Shown here: in pieces, positions 30,322 to 39,165 of the stretch
Numbering within the stretch: position 1 is the first letter of the stretch
Layout: each line of letters starts with the position of its first letter
Assembly: GCA_030448265.1 (NCBI GenBank)
Contig: JAUJNG010000005.1
Location: 1-64,000, forward strand
From: Abditibacterium sp.
GTDB taxonomy: Bacteria; Armatimonadota; Abditibacteriia; Abditibacteriales; Abditibacteriaceae
Direction: 5' to 3'
DNA length: 64,000 nucleotides
Translations under genes and position numbers: made by a program
The notes under the pieces: generated by a model
Told to the model about the DNA's origin: nothing
Database searches by the model: none
What the model saw: only the letters and a program-made list of their open reading frames with translations

Positions 30322-31158
30322 GTGATTCCCGCCACCCTCGAAACGGCTAAAGAGCCGGAACGCTTCACCGGCCACGCCATTCGGCTGCCCGTTTTCGAAG
30401 GGCCGCTCGATTTGCTGCTCTATCTGATTCGCGCCCACAAATACGACATTTTCGACATCCCAATTCGCCACATCACCGGCCAATTCGTCGAATATCTAAC
30501 CTTAATGCGCGAAGTCGAGGCCGATTACGCGGGCGATTTCCTCGTCACCGCCGCGACCTTGATGCAAATCAAGGCGCGAATGCTCCTCCCCAAAACTCAG
30601 TCGCAGAGCGAGGAAGTGATGGCGCAGGACGAAGCCGACCCGCGCGCCGAGTTGGTCGAGCGCCTGCTCGAATATGGAAGAATCCGCGTCGCCGCCGAAG
30701 AACTGCGTCAAAAACGCGAAGCGCGCGACGACCTCTTCGCCCGCCCGCTCGAAGCCGCCAAATTCCAGCCCGATTTCGACGCCGAACTCTCCCAGGCGCT
30801 ACTTTTGGCCGAAGTCTCCAGTTTCGACCTGCTTTCCGCGTTGCGCCGCGTCCTCCATCGCATGGAAGAACGCCCCGTCGCGCTGGTGCGGCGCGAAGCC
30901 TTCACCCTGCCCGACCGTCTGCGCGGCATCACGGTGCGCCTTTATCACAGTGGCGAACTGTCATTTGAAGCGCTGTGCGACGACTGCCAGTCGCGATTGG
31001 AAGTCGTGGTGACGTTTCTGGCGATCTTGGAACTCATCCGGCGCGGCCAGGCGCGCGTGCGCCAACTGACGCTGTTCGATGAAATCTGGCTTGAAGGCGC
31101 CAGGAGCCAGGCGTCAGGCGCCAGAAATGGAGTTCCTGCCCCCGACTCTGGCGCCTGA
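30322..31158 (+). CDS. scpA: Segregation and condensation protein A
   Basis: VFEGPLDLLLYLIRAHKYDIFDIPI; AATLMQIKARMLLP; FLAILELIRRGQARVRQ. Confidence 0.93.
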   Translation: MIPATLETAKEPERFTGHAIRLPVFEGPLDLLLYLIRAHKYDIFDIPIRHITGQFVEYLTLMREVEADYAGDFLVTAATLMQIKARMLLPKTQSQSEEVMAQDEADPRAELVERLLEYGRIRVAAEELRQKREARDDLFARPLEAAKFQPDFDAELSQALLLAEVSSFDLLSALRRVLHRMEERPVALVRREAFTLPDRLRGITVRLYHSGELSFEALCDDCQSRLEVVVTFLAILELIRRGQARVRQLTLFDEIWLEGARSQASGARNGVPAPDSGA

Positions 31159-31177
31159 CGCCTGGCTCCTGGCGCCT
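31095..31177. repeat. Inverted repeat, family J, overlapping the 3' end of scpA and the scpA-scpB gap
   Basis: AGGCGCCAGGAGCCAGGCGTCAGGCGCCAGA / TCTGGCGCCTGACGCCTGGCTCCTGGCGCCT, exact 31-bp arms. Confidence 0.97.
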
Positions 31178-31183
31178 CCCAAA

Positions 31184-31762
31184 ATGCCCTCGCCCACCGA
31201 CATCATCGAAGCCCTCATTTTCGCGTCACACGCGCCGCTTTCGCTCGAAAGGTTGGCCGCTGTGACGCAAATGCCGCCCGAATCGGTGGCGGCGGAACTC
31301 GACGCGCTGCGCGAGGAAAAAGAGGCCGTCGGTGCCTTGCAACTGGTCGAGGTGGCGGGCGGCTGGCAGTTCGTCACCAAAGCCGAATTCGCGCCCTTCG
31401 TGCGCCGTCTGCGCGACGAAAAACGGGCGCGCCTCTCGCGCGCCGCCTTTGAGGTTCTGGCGATTGTGGCCTATCGGCAGCCCGTGACGCGCGCCGAAAT
31501 CGATGCCCTGCGCGGCGTCGAAAGCGCGGCGCCGCTGCACTTTCTTTTAGAACGAAAACTGCTTTTTCCCGCTGCGCGCAAAGATGTCGCGGGCCGTCCC
31601 TGGCTTTACAAGACCACGCCGCAGTTTTTGGATCAATTCGGCCTCAAATCGCTCGAAGATTTGCCCGAACTCGATGAATTTTCGGCGCTTGAGGGCGTCG
31701 GCGGGCATCCGCAGACGATGAATTTGTTCGAACGCGGCGAAGTGCGGGAAGACGATGAGTAA
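31184..31762 (+). CDS. scpB: Segregation and condensation protein B
   Basis: IIEALIFASHAPLSLERLA; AAFEVLAIVAYRQPVTRAEIDALRGVES. Confidence 0.92.
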   Translation: MPSPTDIIEALIFASHAPLSLERLAAVTQMPPESVAAELDALREEKEAVGALQLVEVAGGWQFVTKAEFAPFVRRLRDEKRARLSRAAFEVLAIVAYRQPVTRAEIDALRGVESAAPLHFLLERKLLFPAARKDVAGRPWLYKTTPQFLDQFGLKSLEDLPELDEFSALEGVGGHPQTMNLFERGEVREDDE

Positions 31763-31787
31763 CGGAGGGACACGGCACGTCAGGTCT

Positions 31788-34700
31788 CTACAACTCAACC
31801 GGCTCACTTTTCATCTTCTCGCCAAGCGGAGCGAGCGCCCACGCCTCGCGCACCGCGAAACCCGCGTTTCGCGCCGCCCCAGCCATCAAGCGAACCCGCG
31901 CCGCCGCGATTTCGCCGTTCTCTCCGCTCGCAGCGAGCAAAATCGACTCATCCCGAAGCAGCGCCAGCCATTCCCACGCCCCGACGAGCCAGTTCGCGCC
32001 CGTCAATCCCAGTTCGCGCGCCGGAGCCGAAAACGGCACTTCTTCGCGGATTTGCTCCGCCTCTCCGCCCAGAAGCGCGACGCGATTTTCCATCCATTCC
32101 CGCGCGCGCGCCGCGAATTTTTCGGCCCGTTCGCCACACAGTTCGGCTAAAGCGATCTCCTCCACCTTCGCGCGCGGCAACGGCGACGGCAAGGGCGCCG
32201 GAAAGGGCGCGGGGTTTTCCTCTAACCTGCCCTCGCGGGGAAGCTCGCCGACGGGCCGTAAATTGGTCATTTGGTCGCGGTGCGCGCCGGATAAATTCGT
32301 CCACGCGGCGGCGTTTTTGACTTCGCGTTCGGGACACACCAGCACCAGATGCGATTCGGCGCGCGTGCAGGCCACATAAAACAGGCGCCGCCACTGCGCT
32401 TCCTCCTCGGCGCCATCGCGCGCCAGCAATTTTTCCCACATCCAGGGATGAGCGCCGCTTCCCTCTTCGTCGTCGCCCAGGCGAAACGCCATCTGGCGCT
32501 CGCCATTCAAATTTCCACGCAGCAAATGCGCGCCCTCGGCGCGCGGTGCGTCATCGAGCTGGGCCAGAATCGTCATCGGAAAGCCCAGTCCTTTGGCGGC
32601 CCATACGGTCATCAATTGAATCGATCCCTGCGAGGGAAGCGGCGCGTCGGCTTCCTTGTCGCCGTTCTCGGCTTCGCGGATCAGGGCCGAAAAATGGTCG
32701 ATGAGCGCGCTCAAACCGCCCTCGCCGGCCTCTTCGCGCTCGCGCACGATGTCGAGAATTTTGCGCCAGTTCTGCTCGCGCTGCGCCGCGTCGGGCAGTC
32801 CGGCTTCGTAAAACGCGACCTCGCTTTCTTCCAGAACGCGCTCCAGAACTTCGCTGACCGCTTCCACACGCGCCAGATCGCGCCACAGGTGCAGTCGCGC
32901 CGCGAAAATTTCCCAGGCGCGCGCATCGTCGGGGCGCGAGGGACAAAACCCTTGAATTTCGCCGCAAAACGCGCCTTCCATGCGTTCGGCATCGGCTTCG
33001 AGCGCCAGATGCCATTCCAACAGCGCCACATCGCTGAGCGCGCCGAGCGGCGAGCGCGCCAGACCCACGAACGCGGTTTTGTCGCTCCCATCGAGCAGAA
33101 TTTGCAGCAGATGCAGCGTCCACGTCACCGGTTCGCTGCTCCAAAAACCGGTGCCCTTCACGGCGACAAAGGGCACATCGAGGGCGCGAAGCTGGGTTTC
33201 AAAGACCGATTTGACGGCGTGCGAGGTGAAAACCACGCCAATCGCACTCTGCCCGCGCACGATTTTTTGAGAAATGGCACCCAAATCGGGAAAGCGCAGC
33301 GCGGGCGAGTCACTTTTCTCCAATTCTTTGGCATCATCGCACAACTGGCGCAGAAAACGCGCGAGGGCGCGAGCGGCGCGTTCGCGCTGAATCGCCAGAG
33401 GCGGCGATTTTTCGCTCCACAGCGCGTTTTCCGCCGCGAGATGCCAGTTTTGCGGCGCCAATTTCCACAAACCGTTTTCGCTCGATTCGCTTTCCGACTG
33501 CAAGGCTTGAAAGGGCGCTTCAAACGGCTGGCGCGCTTCGAGCGAGGGCAAAACCTCGCAAAAAACCGCGTTCGTCCAGCTTACCAACTGGCGCGTCGAG
33601 CGGCGCGAAATGGTGAGTTCGTCGGCGCGCGTCTCGCGTCCGAGCAGCGTTTGGCGCACGCCGTCGAAAACGGTGATGTCGCCGCCGCGAAAGCGAAAAA
33701 TCGCCTGTTTTTCGTCGCCCACGATGAGGACGTTGCCGCGCGCCGCGTCGCGCAGGGCTTCGATTATGGCCCACTGGCGCCAGTTGGTGTCCTGAAATTC
33801 GTCGATGAGAATGTGCGAAAAACTCGCGCCAAGGGGCGCCGCGACTTGGCGGTTGTTCACCATGTCGAGCGCCGCCGCCGCGATGTCGGCGAACGCCGCG
33901 ACGCCGTTTTGCGCGCACCACTCGCGGTGCGCGCGCTGCCACCACAGCGCGTGGGCGCACAACTGCGCGACGGCGCGGCGCGACTGCCAGTCGAGCGCCG
34001 CGTCGCGTTCGACGGAAACTTCCGCTTTCCAGTCGCGCAGGCGCTTGCCCACGCGGTCGAGTCCCAAAATCAGCTCCGGCGACCAGCGTTTTTTGAAAGC
34101 GGCGCTCCAATCGTCTTTGGTGACAATCCCGCCGCGCCCGCCCGCTAAAATGCGCTCCTGATCGAGCAGTTCGGCCCGAAGTTCCGATGATAGCGCCTCA
34201 TTTCGCTCTACTTTCGCAATTTCTTCCCCAACGGCGCGCCACAGCCGTTCGCCATCGGGCGCCACCAACCGCTCCCATGCGAGTTTCCACTGGCTCTCTG
34301 GGGGCAAACGCGATAGTTGGCTTAAATCGTCTTCATTTTCGGTTTCGGCGAGCGTCCACATCGTTTCGAGCGCGGCGCGGCGGCTCGAAAACAGTTCCAG
34401 CAGTTCCCACAATTCGCGTTTTTGTTCGGGCGAATAGGTAGTTTCGACGCGATTCCAAAACTGGCGCGTGACATCGCGGCGCAACCGGCGGCGCGCGGCG
34501 CCCTCCAGAATTTCGATTTCGCCCGCCAGCGATGAGTGTTCGGGAAACTGGCCCAGAAGCCGGAAACTGAAGGCATCGAAAGTAAGAATGCGGTTGTTTT
34601 CGCTAAATTCGGCGCGCACCGTTTCCAACCGAGTGCGCGCCTCGCCGCGCGGCAGGGCGCGCAGAATTTCGACCAGTCGCGCATAAACGCGCCCGCGCAT

Positions 34701-34949
34701 TTCGGCGGCGCCTTTGTCGGTGAAGGTGAGCGCCAGAATCTGTTCCAATTCGACCGGCCCGCTCGCGCCGTCGCCTTCGACCAGCAACCTGAGAATGCGC
34801 TGAGTGAGGGTTTCGGTTTTGCCGGTTCCCGCGCCCGCCACCACGACCTGATTGCCCGCGCCGTGATCGCGCACTTTGGCCTGCTGCGGCGACAAAGGCG
34901 GGCCATAATTGAAAGTTGGAGTGTCGAAGAGCGAGAGTTGAGATTTCAT
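31788..34949 (-). CDS. UvrD/AddA-like superfamily 1 helicase
   Basis: VVVAGAGTGKTETLTQRIL; SHILIDEFQDTNWRQW; VGDEKQAIFRFRGGD; LMTVWAAKGLGFPM; RRLFYVACTRAESHLVLV; no C-terminal PD-(D/E)XK nuclease motif seen. Confidence 0.9.
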   Translation of the reverse strand: MKSQLSLFDTPTFNYGPPLSPQQAKVRDHGAGNQVVVAGAGTGKTETLTQRILRLLVEGDGASGPVELEQILALTFTDKGAAEMRGRVYARLVEILRALPRGEARTRLETVRAEFSENNRILTFDAFSFRLLGQFPEHSSLAGEIEILEGAARRRLRRDVTRQFWNRVETTYSPEQKRELWELLELFSSRRAALETMWTLAETENEDDLSQLSRLPPESQWKLAWERLVAPDGERLWRAVGEEIAKVERNEALSSELRAELLDQERILAGGRGGIVTKDDWSAAFKKRWSPELILGLDRVGKRLRDWKAEVSVERDAALDWQSRRAVAQLCAHALWWQRAHREWCAQNGVAAFADIAAAALDMVNNRQVAAPLGASFSHILIDEFQDTNWRQWAIIEALRDAARGNVLIVGDEKQAIFRFRGGDITVFDGVRQTLLGRETRADELTISRRSTRQLVSWTNAVFCEVLPSLEARQPFEAPFQALQSESESSENGLWKLAPQNWHLAAENALWSEKSPPLAIQRERAARALARFLRQLCDDAKELEKSDSPALRFPDLGAISQKIVRGQSAIGVVFTSHAVKSVFETQLRALDVPFVAVKGTGFWSSEPVTWTLHLLQILLDGSDKTAFVGLARSPLGALSDVALLEWHLALEADAERMEGAFCGEIQGFCPSRPDDARAWEIFAARLHLWRDLARVEAVSEVLERVLEESEVAFYEAGLPDAAQREQNWRKILDIVREREEAGEGGLSALIDHFSALIREAENGDKEADAPLPSQGSIQLMTVWAAKGLGFPMTILAQLDDAPRAEGAHLLRGNLNGERQMAFRLGDDEEGSGAHPWMWEKLLARDGAEEEAQWRRLFYVACTRAESHLVLVCPEREVKNAAAWTNLSGAHRDQMTNLRPVGELPREGRLEENPAPFPAPLPSPLPRAKVEEIALAELCGERAEKFAARAREWMENRVALLGGEAEQIREEVPFSAPARELGLTGANWLVGAWEWLALLRDESILLAASGENGEIAAARVRLMAGAARNAGFAVREAWALAPLGEKMKSEPVEL

Positions 34950-34989
34950 GCGCGGACACTTCGCAGTTTAAAGCGTGTCTCATTGGAAC

Positions 34990-35142
34990 GGTTCGCTCGA
35001 CTGAAGTCGGCGCTGACCCAGAGGGTGCCCCACGAACGAGTTCGCTGACTTCCCGCCTGCGCGGGAAAACAACCGAGAGGATGTTTCGGCGCAGGCCGAA
35101 AGTCAGCCGAAGGCCTATAGCGCCGACTTTAGTCGAGCGAAC
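34990..35142. repeat. Composite palindromic element, family D copy 3
   Basis: GGTTCGCTCGACTGAAGTCGGCGCT ... AGCGCCGACTTTAGTCGAGCGAACC with two internal hairpins. Confidence 0.95.
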
Positions 35143-35177
35143 CGCCATTTCAATGGCGGGATCAAGAATCGCCACAC

Positions 35178-35211
35178 AAAAAACGCCGCCGGAAACTTCC
35201 GGCGGCGTTTT
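35178..35211. terminator. Intrinsic terminator hairpin
   Basis: AAAACGCCGCCGGAAACTTCCGGCGGCGTTTT. Confidence 0.85.
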
Positions 35212-35218
35212 CGACATT

Positions 35219-35361
35219 AGACCTCTTGCAAAAGTAGCGAAAGCGGTTTGTAGGGGTGCCGCGAGGCGCGTGTGGAAAGCGTCCCAGGGTGTCAACACGC
35301 GCCTCGCGGCACCCCTACAAACCGACGAACATCCAAATCTCTGCACTTTTGCAAGAGGTCT
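35219..35361. mobile_element. MITE-like element, family E copy 1, carrying a nested palindrome
   Basis: Terminal inverted repeats AGACCTCTTGCAAAAGT / CTTTTGCAAGAGGTCT around CGGTTTGTAGGGGTGCCGCGAGGCGCGTGT / ACACGCGCCTCGCGGCACCCCTACAAACCG. Confidence 0.8.
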
Positions 35362-35371
35362 CTTAGAACCC

Positions 35372-36154
35372 TCACACGTTCATCCCATTGGGAAAGAAGG
35401 GCCGCACGATGGCTTTGACCTGCTCCATGGTGCGCGGCGGCGTGAGTCCGAAGTTGTCGGCGAAGAAAAAACGATTTCCGGCGGGCGGCGGCAAAATATC
35501 GACGCCATCCAGACGCGGAACTGTGATGTTCTTCTGCGCGATCATCAAGCGCACGTTGCCCATGTGATAGGCCTCGTCCGCCAGAATGCGCGCCGCAGCG
35601 CCCAAGATCGTTTTGGACTGAATCATCGTCGAGGCGCCGATGTAGGCGCTGGTGCCGGTGTCTTCCATCGCGCGCGCGACGGTGAGATATTCGGCGTCGC
35701 TGCCGAAACCAATGCCCAATCCCAAAAGGTTGAGGGCGGGCTTGGCGACCGCACGGTTGCCCAGAACCGAACGGATGAATTTGACGTGCTGCTGCTCGTC
35801 GAAAGTGAGTTCGCGCGCCACCGCCGCCAGCATGGGGTCGGAGAAATTGAGCTGCCCGCCTCCCATCGTTGGTCCCAAGGTGCCGCGCCCTTCCACGCCG
35901 ATGCCGACTTGCTGAAGGTTCTTGCCCGTCAAGGTCATGGTGTAGTATTCGGCTTCGAGATACTCCAAATTGAGCGCGAAGTTGAGAATATCGACATCCG
36001 AGACGCCCTGGGCCGCCCACACGGGAGCCGACGACGCGGCCAGAGCCGCGAGGCCCAGAGCACCCGCGCCCGCGCAGCCCAGCAGGGCGCGGCGCGAAAG
36101 CACGGATTCGGCACTTTCAGGTGTGGAATTCTCGGTTGAATTTTCAGTTTTCAT
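35372..36154 (-). CDS. Ferritin-like domain protein, exported (Tat-like signal)
   Basis: SRRALLGCAGAGALGLAALAASSAPVWA; LNFALNLEYLEAEYYTM, FDEQQHVKFIRSVLG. Confidence 0.85.
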   Translation of the reverse strand: MKTENSTENSTPESAESVLSRRALLGCAGAGALGLAALAASSAPVWAAQGVSDVDILNFALNLEYLEAEYYTMTLTGKNLQQVGIGVEGRGTLGPTMGGGQLNFSDPMLAAVARELTFDEQQHVKFIRSVLGNRAVAKPALNLLGLGIGFGSDAEYLTVARAMEDTGTSAYIGASTMIQSKTILGAAARILADEAYHMGNVRLMIAQKNITVPRLDGVDILPPPAGNRFFFADNFGLTPPRTMEQVKAIVRPFFPNGMNV

Positions 36155-36170
36155 GTGAATCTCCTTTTTC

Positions 36171-36956
36171 TCAGCCCGTTCCGGCGGGCATCACGATATC
36201 CTTGACGATGAACGGAGCGGCGTTGGCGACGGCTTCCTCGATAGTGCGCGGCTGCTCCAGAGGTCGCGGCGCGATTTGATCGCCGAGCAAAAAACGAATC
36301 AAACCGGTGTGACGCGCTTCGATGCCATAAATCGAAGCGGCGAAGTTGAGCACGTCTTTGTTGGCCACCATGGGAGCGGCGCCCAGGTAGGCGCCGACGC
36401 CGTTTTCTTCCAACTCGACCGCCAACTGCAAAAACGCAATCGGCGACAGGAAAACGTTGGCCGGAAACTGAAACGGCGGCTTCTCGATGGGCGCGCCGCC
36501 CAATTTGACGATCATTTCGCTGACGTTTAGGACGTGAGCGGCTTCATCGCGCGCCAGAGTGACCGCAGCGTTTCTCTGGCGGCCCTGCAAAAAGGAGCGC
36601 GCCTGGTCAGCCGCCACAACGCGGGCATAGAACTCGGCTTCGAGATGTTCCAGCACAAGCGCCGAATTGAGAATCGCGATGTCGTTGGTGATGCCCTGCG
36701 CCGAGGTTGTGGGTTTTGCTTCGCGCAAACCAGGAATCGGGCCGCCCGAAGCGCGCATCATGCTGGCCTGCGTCGCGCCGAACTGCTCCACAGGGGCGTT
36801 CAAGTTGGGCGAGGCGATCATAGGCCCCAGACCCATCATGTTCATGCGCGATTCGGTCGTCATGCCGCCCGACATCGCGTTGGGCATGGTGCCATTCATC
36901 GTTCCTGGCGTGGCGTTGTCCATCGCGGGGGTGTTTTGAGCCAGTCGGATTTTCAT
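36171..36956 (-). CDS. Ferritin-like domain protein (no obvious signal peptide)
   Basis: LNSALVLEHLEAEFYARVV, LARDEAAHVLNVSEMIVKLGG. Confidence 0.85.
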   Translation of the reverse strand: MKIRLAQNTPAMDNATPGTMNGTMPNAMSGGMTTESRMNMMGLGPMIASPNLNAPVEQFGATQASMMRASGGPIPGLREAKPTTSAQGITNDIAILNSALVLEHLEAEFYARVVAADQARSFLQGRQRNAAVTLARDEAAHVLNVSEMIVKLGGAPIEKPPFQFPANVFLSPIAFLQLAVELEENGVGAYLGAAPMVANKDVLNFAASIYGIEARHTGLIRFLLGDQIAPRPLEQPRTIEEAVANAAPFIVKDIVMPAGTG

Positions 36957-37687
36957 TGCGCGCCTCCATTGTTGCGTGGGCCGCCGCCTTGAAAGCCGTA
37001 GCGCCTTCCCAGGCGCTGGCCGATGATCTGGGGCGAAACCTGACCTTCGTAGGAAGTGGGAACGGGATCGAGGCCCGCAATTTCGCGCAGCGCCGCTAAG
37101 TGGCGGCTTTCGACGCCCGCGATAGCGGCGGCTGGCCCCAGCAGCGACGGGTCGCGCACCAGATCGACGGCGCCGTGATAGGCGTAGATGACGTTTTCCT
37201 TGAGCGAAATCGCTTCGCGCAGCAAGTTCTGGCGATTGTCAAAAACTCCGGCGGGGTAGCGGAAGAAACGCGGGCGTCCCAATGAGGAAGAGCGGTTGCG
37301 GTTTTCGAGGGTATCGGACGGCGTGGCGCGGCGCCGCTTGCGTTCCATATCGAGCACCTGAAAATGCGCCGCGTCCTGGCGCGCGATGAGGTCGAAGAGG
37401 CCGCGTTCGCGCCCGTCGAGCTGCATATAACCGTTGGATTCGCGCGCGCGCGCAAAGAAGTCTTTTTCGAGTTCTTCCATTTCGTGCGCGTAGCCCAGCA
37501 CGGTGGGATCGAGCAGGAAAATCTTGTTGAGCGTGTCGAGGATATCGGCCTGCGCCGGCGTGCGCGACAGCATCAAACCTCCGGCGCACAGCGCGGCGCC
37601 CATCAGGAAATTGCGGCGCGAAAGCGCGCTCTGTGGCGGCGTTACGGGCGGGAAGACCAGCGGCGAAACCATGGGATCGTTTGGCAT
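36953..37687 (-). CDS. Ferritin-like domain protein, exported (Tat signal)
   Basis: LSRRNFLMGAALCAGGLMLSRTPAQA; YAHEMEELEKDFFARARESNGY, IARQDAAHFQVLDMERKRR; 4-bp overlap with the next ORF. Confidence 0.8.
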   Translation of the reverse strand: MPNDPMVSPLVFPPVTPPQSALSRRNFLMGAALCAGGLMLSRTPAQADILDTLNKIFLLDPTVLGYAHEMEELEKDFFARARESNGYMQLDGRERGLFDLIARQDAAHFQVLDMERKRRRATPSDTLENRNRSSSLGRPRFFRYPAGVFDNRQNLLREAISLKENVIYAYHGAVDLVRDPSLLGPAAAIAGVESRHLAALREIAGLDPVPTSYEGQVSPQIIGQRLGRRYGFQGGGPRNNGGAQ

Positions 37688-38038
37688 TTTTGCTCCCTGT
37701 AAGAAGTGGTTGAGGACTCGGAAAGGGCCTGAATCCTCGCGTTACAGCCCGCGCCAGAGCAAACCAAAAACCAAACCAAGGGTTTTTTAGCAGAAAAAGG
37801 AGAGAATCCCCTGCGTCAGGCAAGAAGAAGTTTGCTAACACACCAGTAGTGAAAAGAAAAATTGCGCGCTGATTTCCGCGCTCAAGCCACCGCTACATTA
37901 CTTCGCCCTCAACCAAGTCACGCGCAAGCCGCCAAACGACTGGACACGGACTGCAAGCGGCCAGATACAGCGCCTTGTCGTGCTGCCTTTGGTATGCTGC
38001 CATCACTGCTGAGCGTCTCAACCCGATGATTTGCGATT

Positions 38039-38205
38039 AGACCTCTTGCAAAAGTGGCTTGCAGCGACTGAAGTCACCGCAACAACGACGCGAAACCGGC
38101 CTTCGCAGGTTGGGGAGTCTCCAGTCCGCGCCGGCGGACTTCGCGCTGGTGTTGCGGTGACTTGAGTCGCTGCCTTTTTAGGACAGGCACTTTTGCAAGA
38201 GGTCT
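38039..38205. mobile_element. MITE-like element, family E copy 2, carrying a nested palindrome
   Basis: AGACCTCTTGCAAAAGTG / CACTTTTGCAAGAGGTCT around GCAGCGACTGAAGTCACCGCAAC / GTTGCGGTGACTTGAGTCGCTGC. Confidence 0.8.
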
Positions 38206-38430
38206 AGTGATATTTTTAAGTGCCGCGCCGCCCAGGCCCAGGATGCCTGAACCAATGCCACAAAGTAATGCCGCAGCAACCCATGCCGAAGCGCCGGAAA
38301 AGCTGAACCTGCCTGTCATTACCTTAAGGTCTTTAAATTGATCTGTGGCAAACGCTGCTGCTGGAAGTGCGGCACCTATGATGAAAGCACCTGCGAACCA
38401 GCGCAACCAATAATTCTGGAATAGCCTCAT
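38074..38430 (-). CDS. Hypothetical membrane protein whose C-terminus is encoded by the MITE-like element
   Basis: MRLFQNYWLRWFAGAFIIGAALPAAAFATDQFKDLKVMTGRFSFSGASAWVAAALLCGIGSGILGLGGAALKNI then repeat-derived residues. Confidence 0.45.
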   Translation of the reverse strand: MRLFQNYWLRWFAGAFIIGAALPAAAFATDQFKDLKVMTGRFSFSGASAWVAAALLCGIGSGILGLGGAALKNITRPLAKVPVLKRQRLKSPQHQREVRRRGLETPQPAKAGFASLLR

Positions 38431-38509
38431 ACTTTGATTGTAACTGGATCGTCCACGGTGTGGCAGTCCACGGGGAACTGGATGCGGCGCCCTGTTCTGC
38501 CACGGTTAA

Positions 38510-38881
38510 TCACTCGATGCCCTCTGCCTGCGCGAATGTGGCAGGATTCACAATTTTGATGTCACTCATCTGACCCAACACCAGAAGGTTTTTATCTCCT
38601 GTAACGATAAGTTCACATTGGCCTGTTAAAGCCGTTGCCAGAACAGTATCATCGTCAGCATCACGGCACACTGGAGACGATAAAGATTCCGGCACCACAA
38701 TCTGCACCCTTGATTTCAACACTTCAATGGCTTCGTCTGCGGTTTCCGAAGCGTATTTGAATTTGTCGGTTAATTTCTCTCTTAATTCGTCTAAGATGAA
38801 TTGCGGGTAGTGGTTCAGTTGCGGGTGGCACCGAGGTTTGTAGTAGCGCCGCCAGGGGCGGGTGGCGGGCATATGACACAT
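38510..38881 (-). pseudogene. PIN-domain toxin (VapC-like), N-terminus replaced by palindromic repeat
   Basis: PQFILDELREKLTDKF, CRDADDDTVLATALTGQCELIVTGDKNLLVLGQ match PIN-toxin C-terminal halves; the MxxVxDTN(V/I) N-terminus is missing. Confidence 0.7.
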
Positions 38882-38921
38882 TATGTAAACGCGCTACGGC
38901 GCTACTACAAACCTCGGTGTC
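38828..38921. repeat. Inverted repeat, family F
   Basis: GCACCGAGGTTTGTAGTAGCGCCG / CGGCGCTACTACAAACCTCGGTGTC. Confidence 0.9.
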
Positions 38922-39165
38922 ACGTTGATGCCGGTTGAAAAGAGGGTGCGAACGCAGTTTGAGAAACTGGCGCCGCTCACCCGCTAAACGCCTTAACGCG
39001 CTTCCGCCAACTCCAGCGCCGGATAATCGACGTAACGCCTGCCCTACGCGATAGCGCCGGTTTCGTCGTTTGCCAGAAGGCGCTCAGCGCTCACTTTGCT
39101 TCCAGTGAAAGTCTCCTTTTCACGGTAAAATGGCAAGCGCCAGCGCCAATTCCGGCGCGATTTTT

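Noticed and set aside
32349-34148. 599-aa ORF antisense to the AddA-like helicase
   Set aside because: Arg/Ala-rich translation without recognisable motifs; expected shadow ORF in high-GC DNA opposite a well-supported gene. Same reasoning for 3138-4214, 5058-6536, 6664-7683, 12128-13828, 28248-29663 and 59792-61153.
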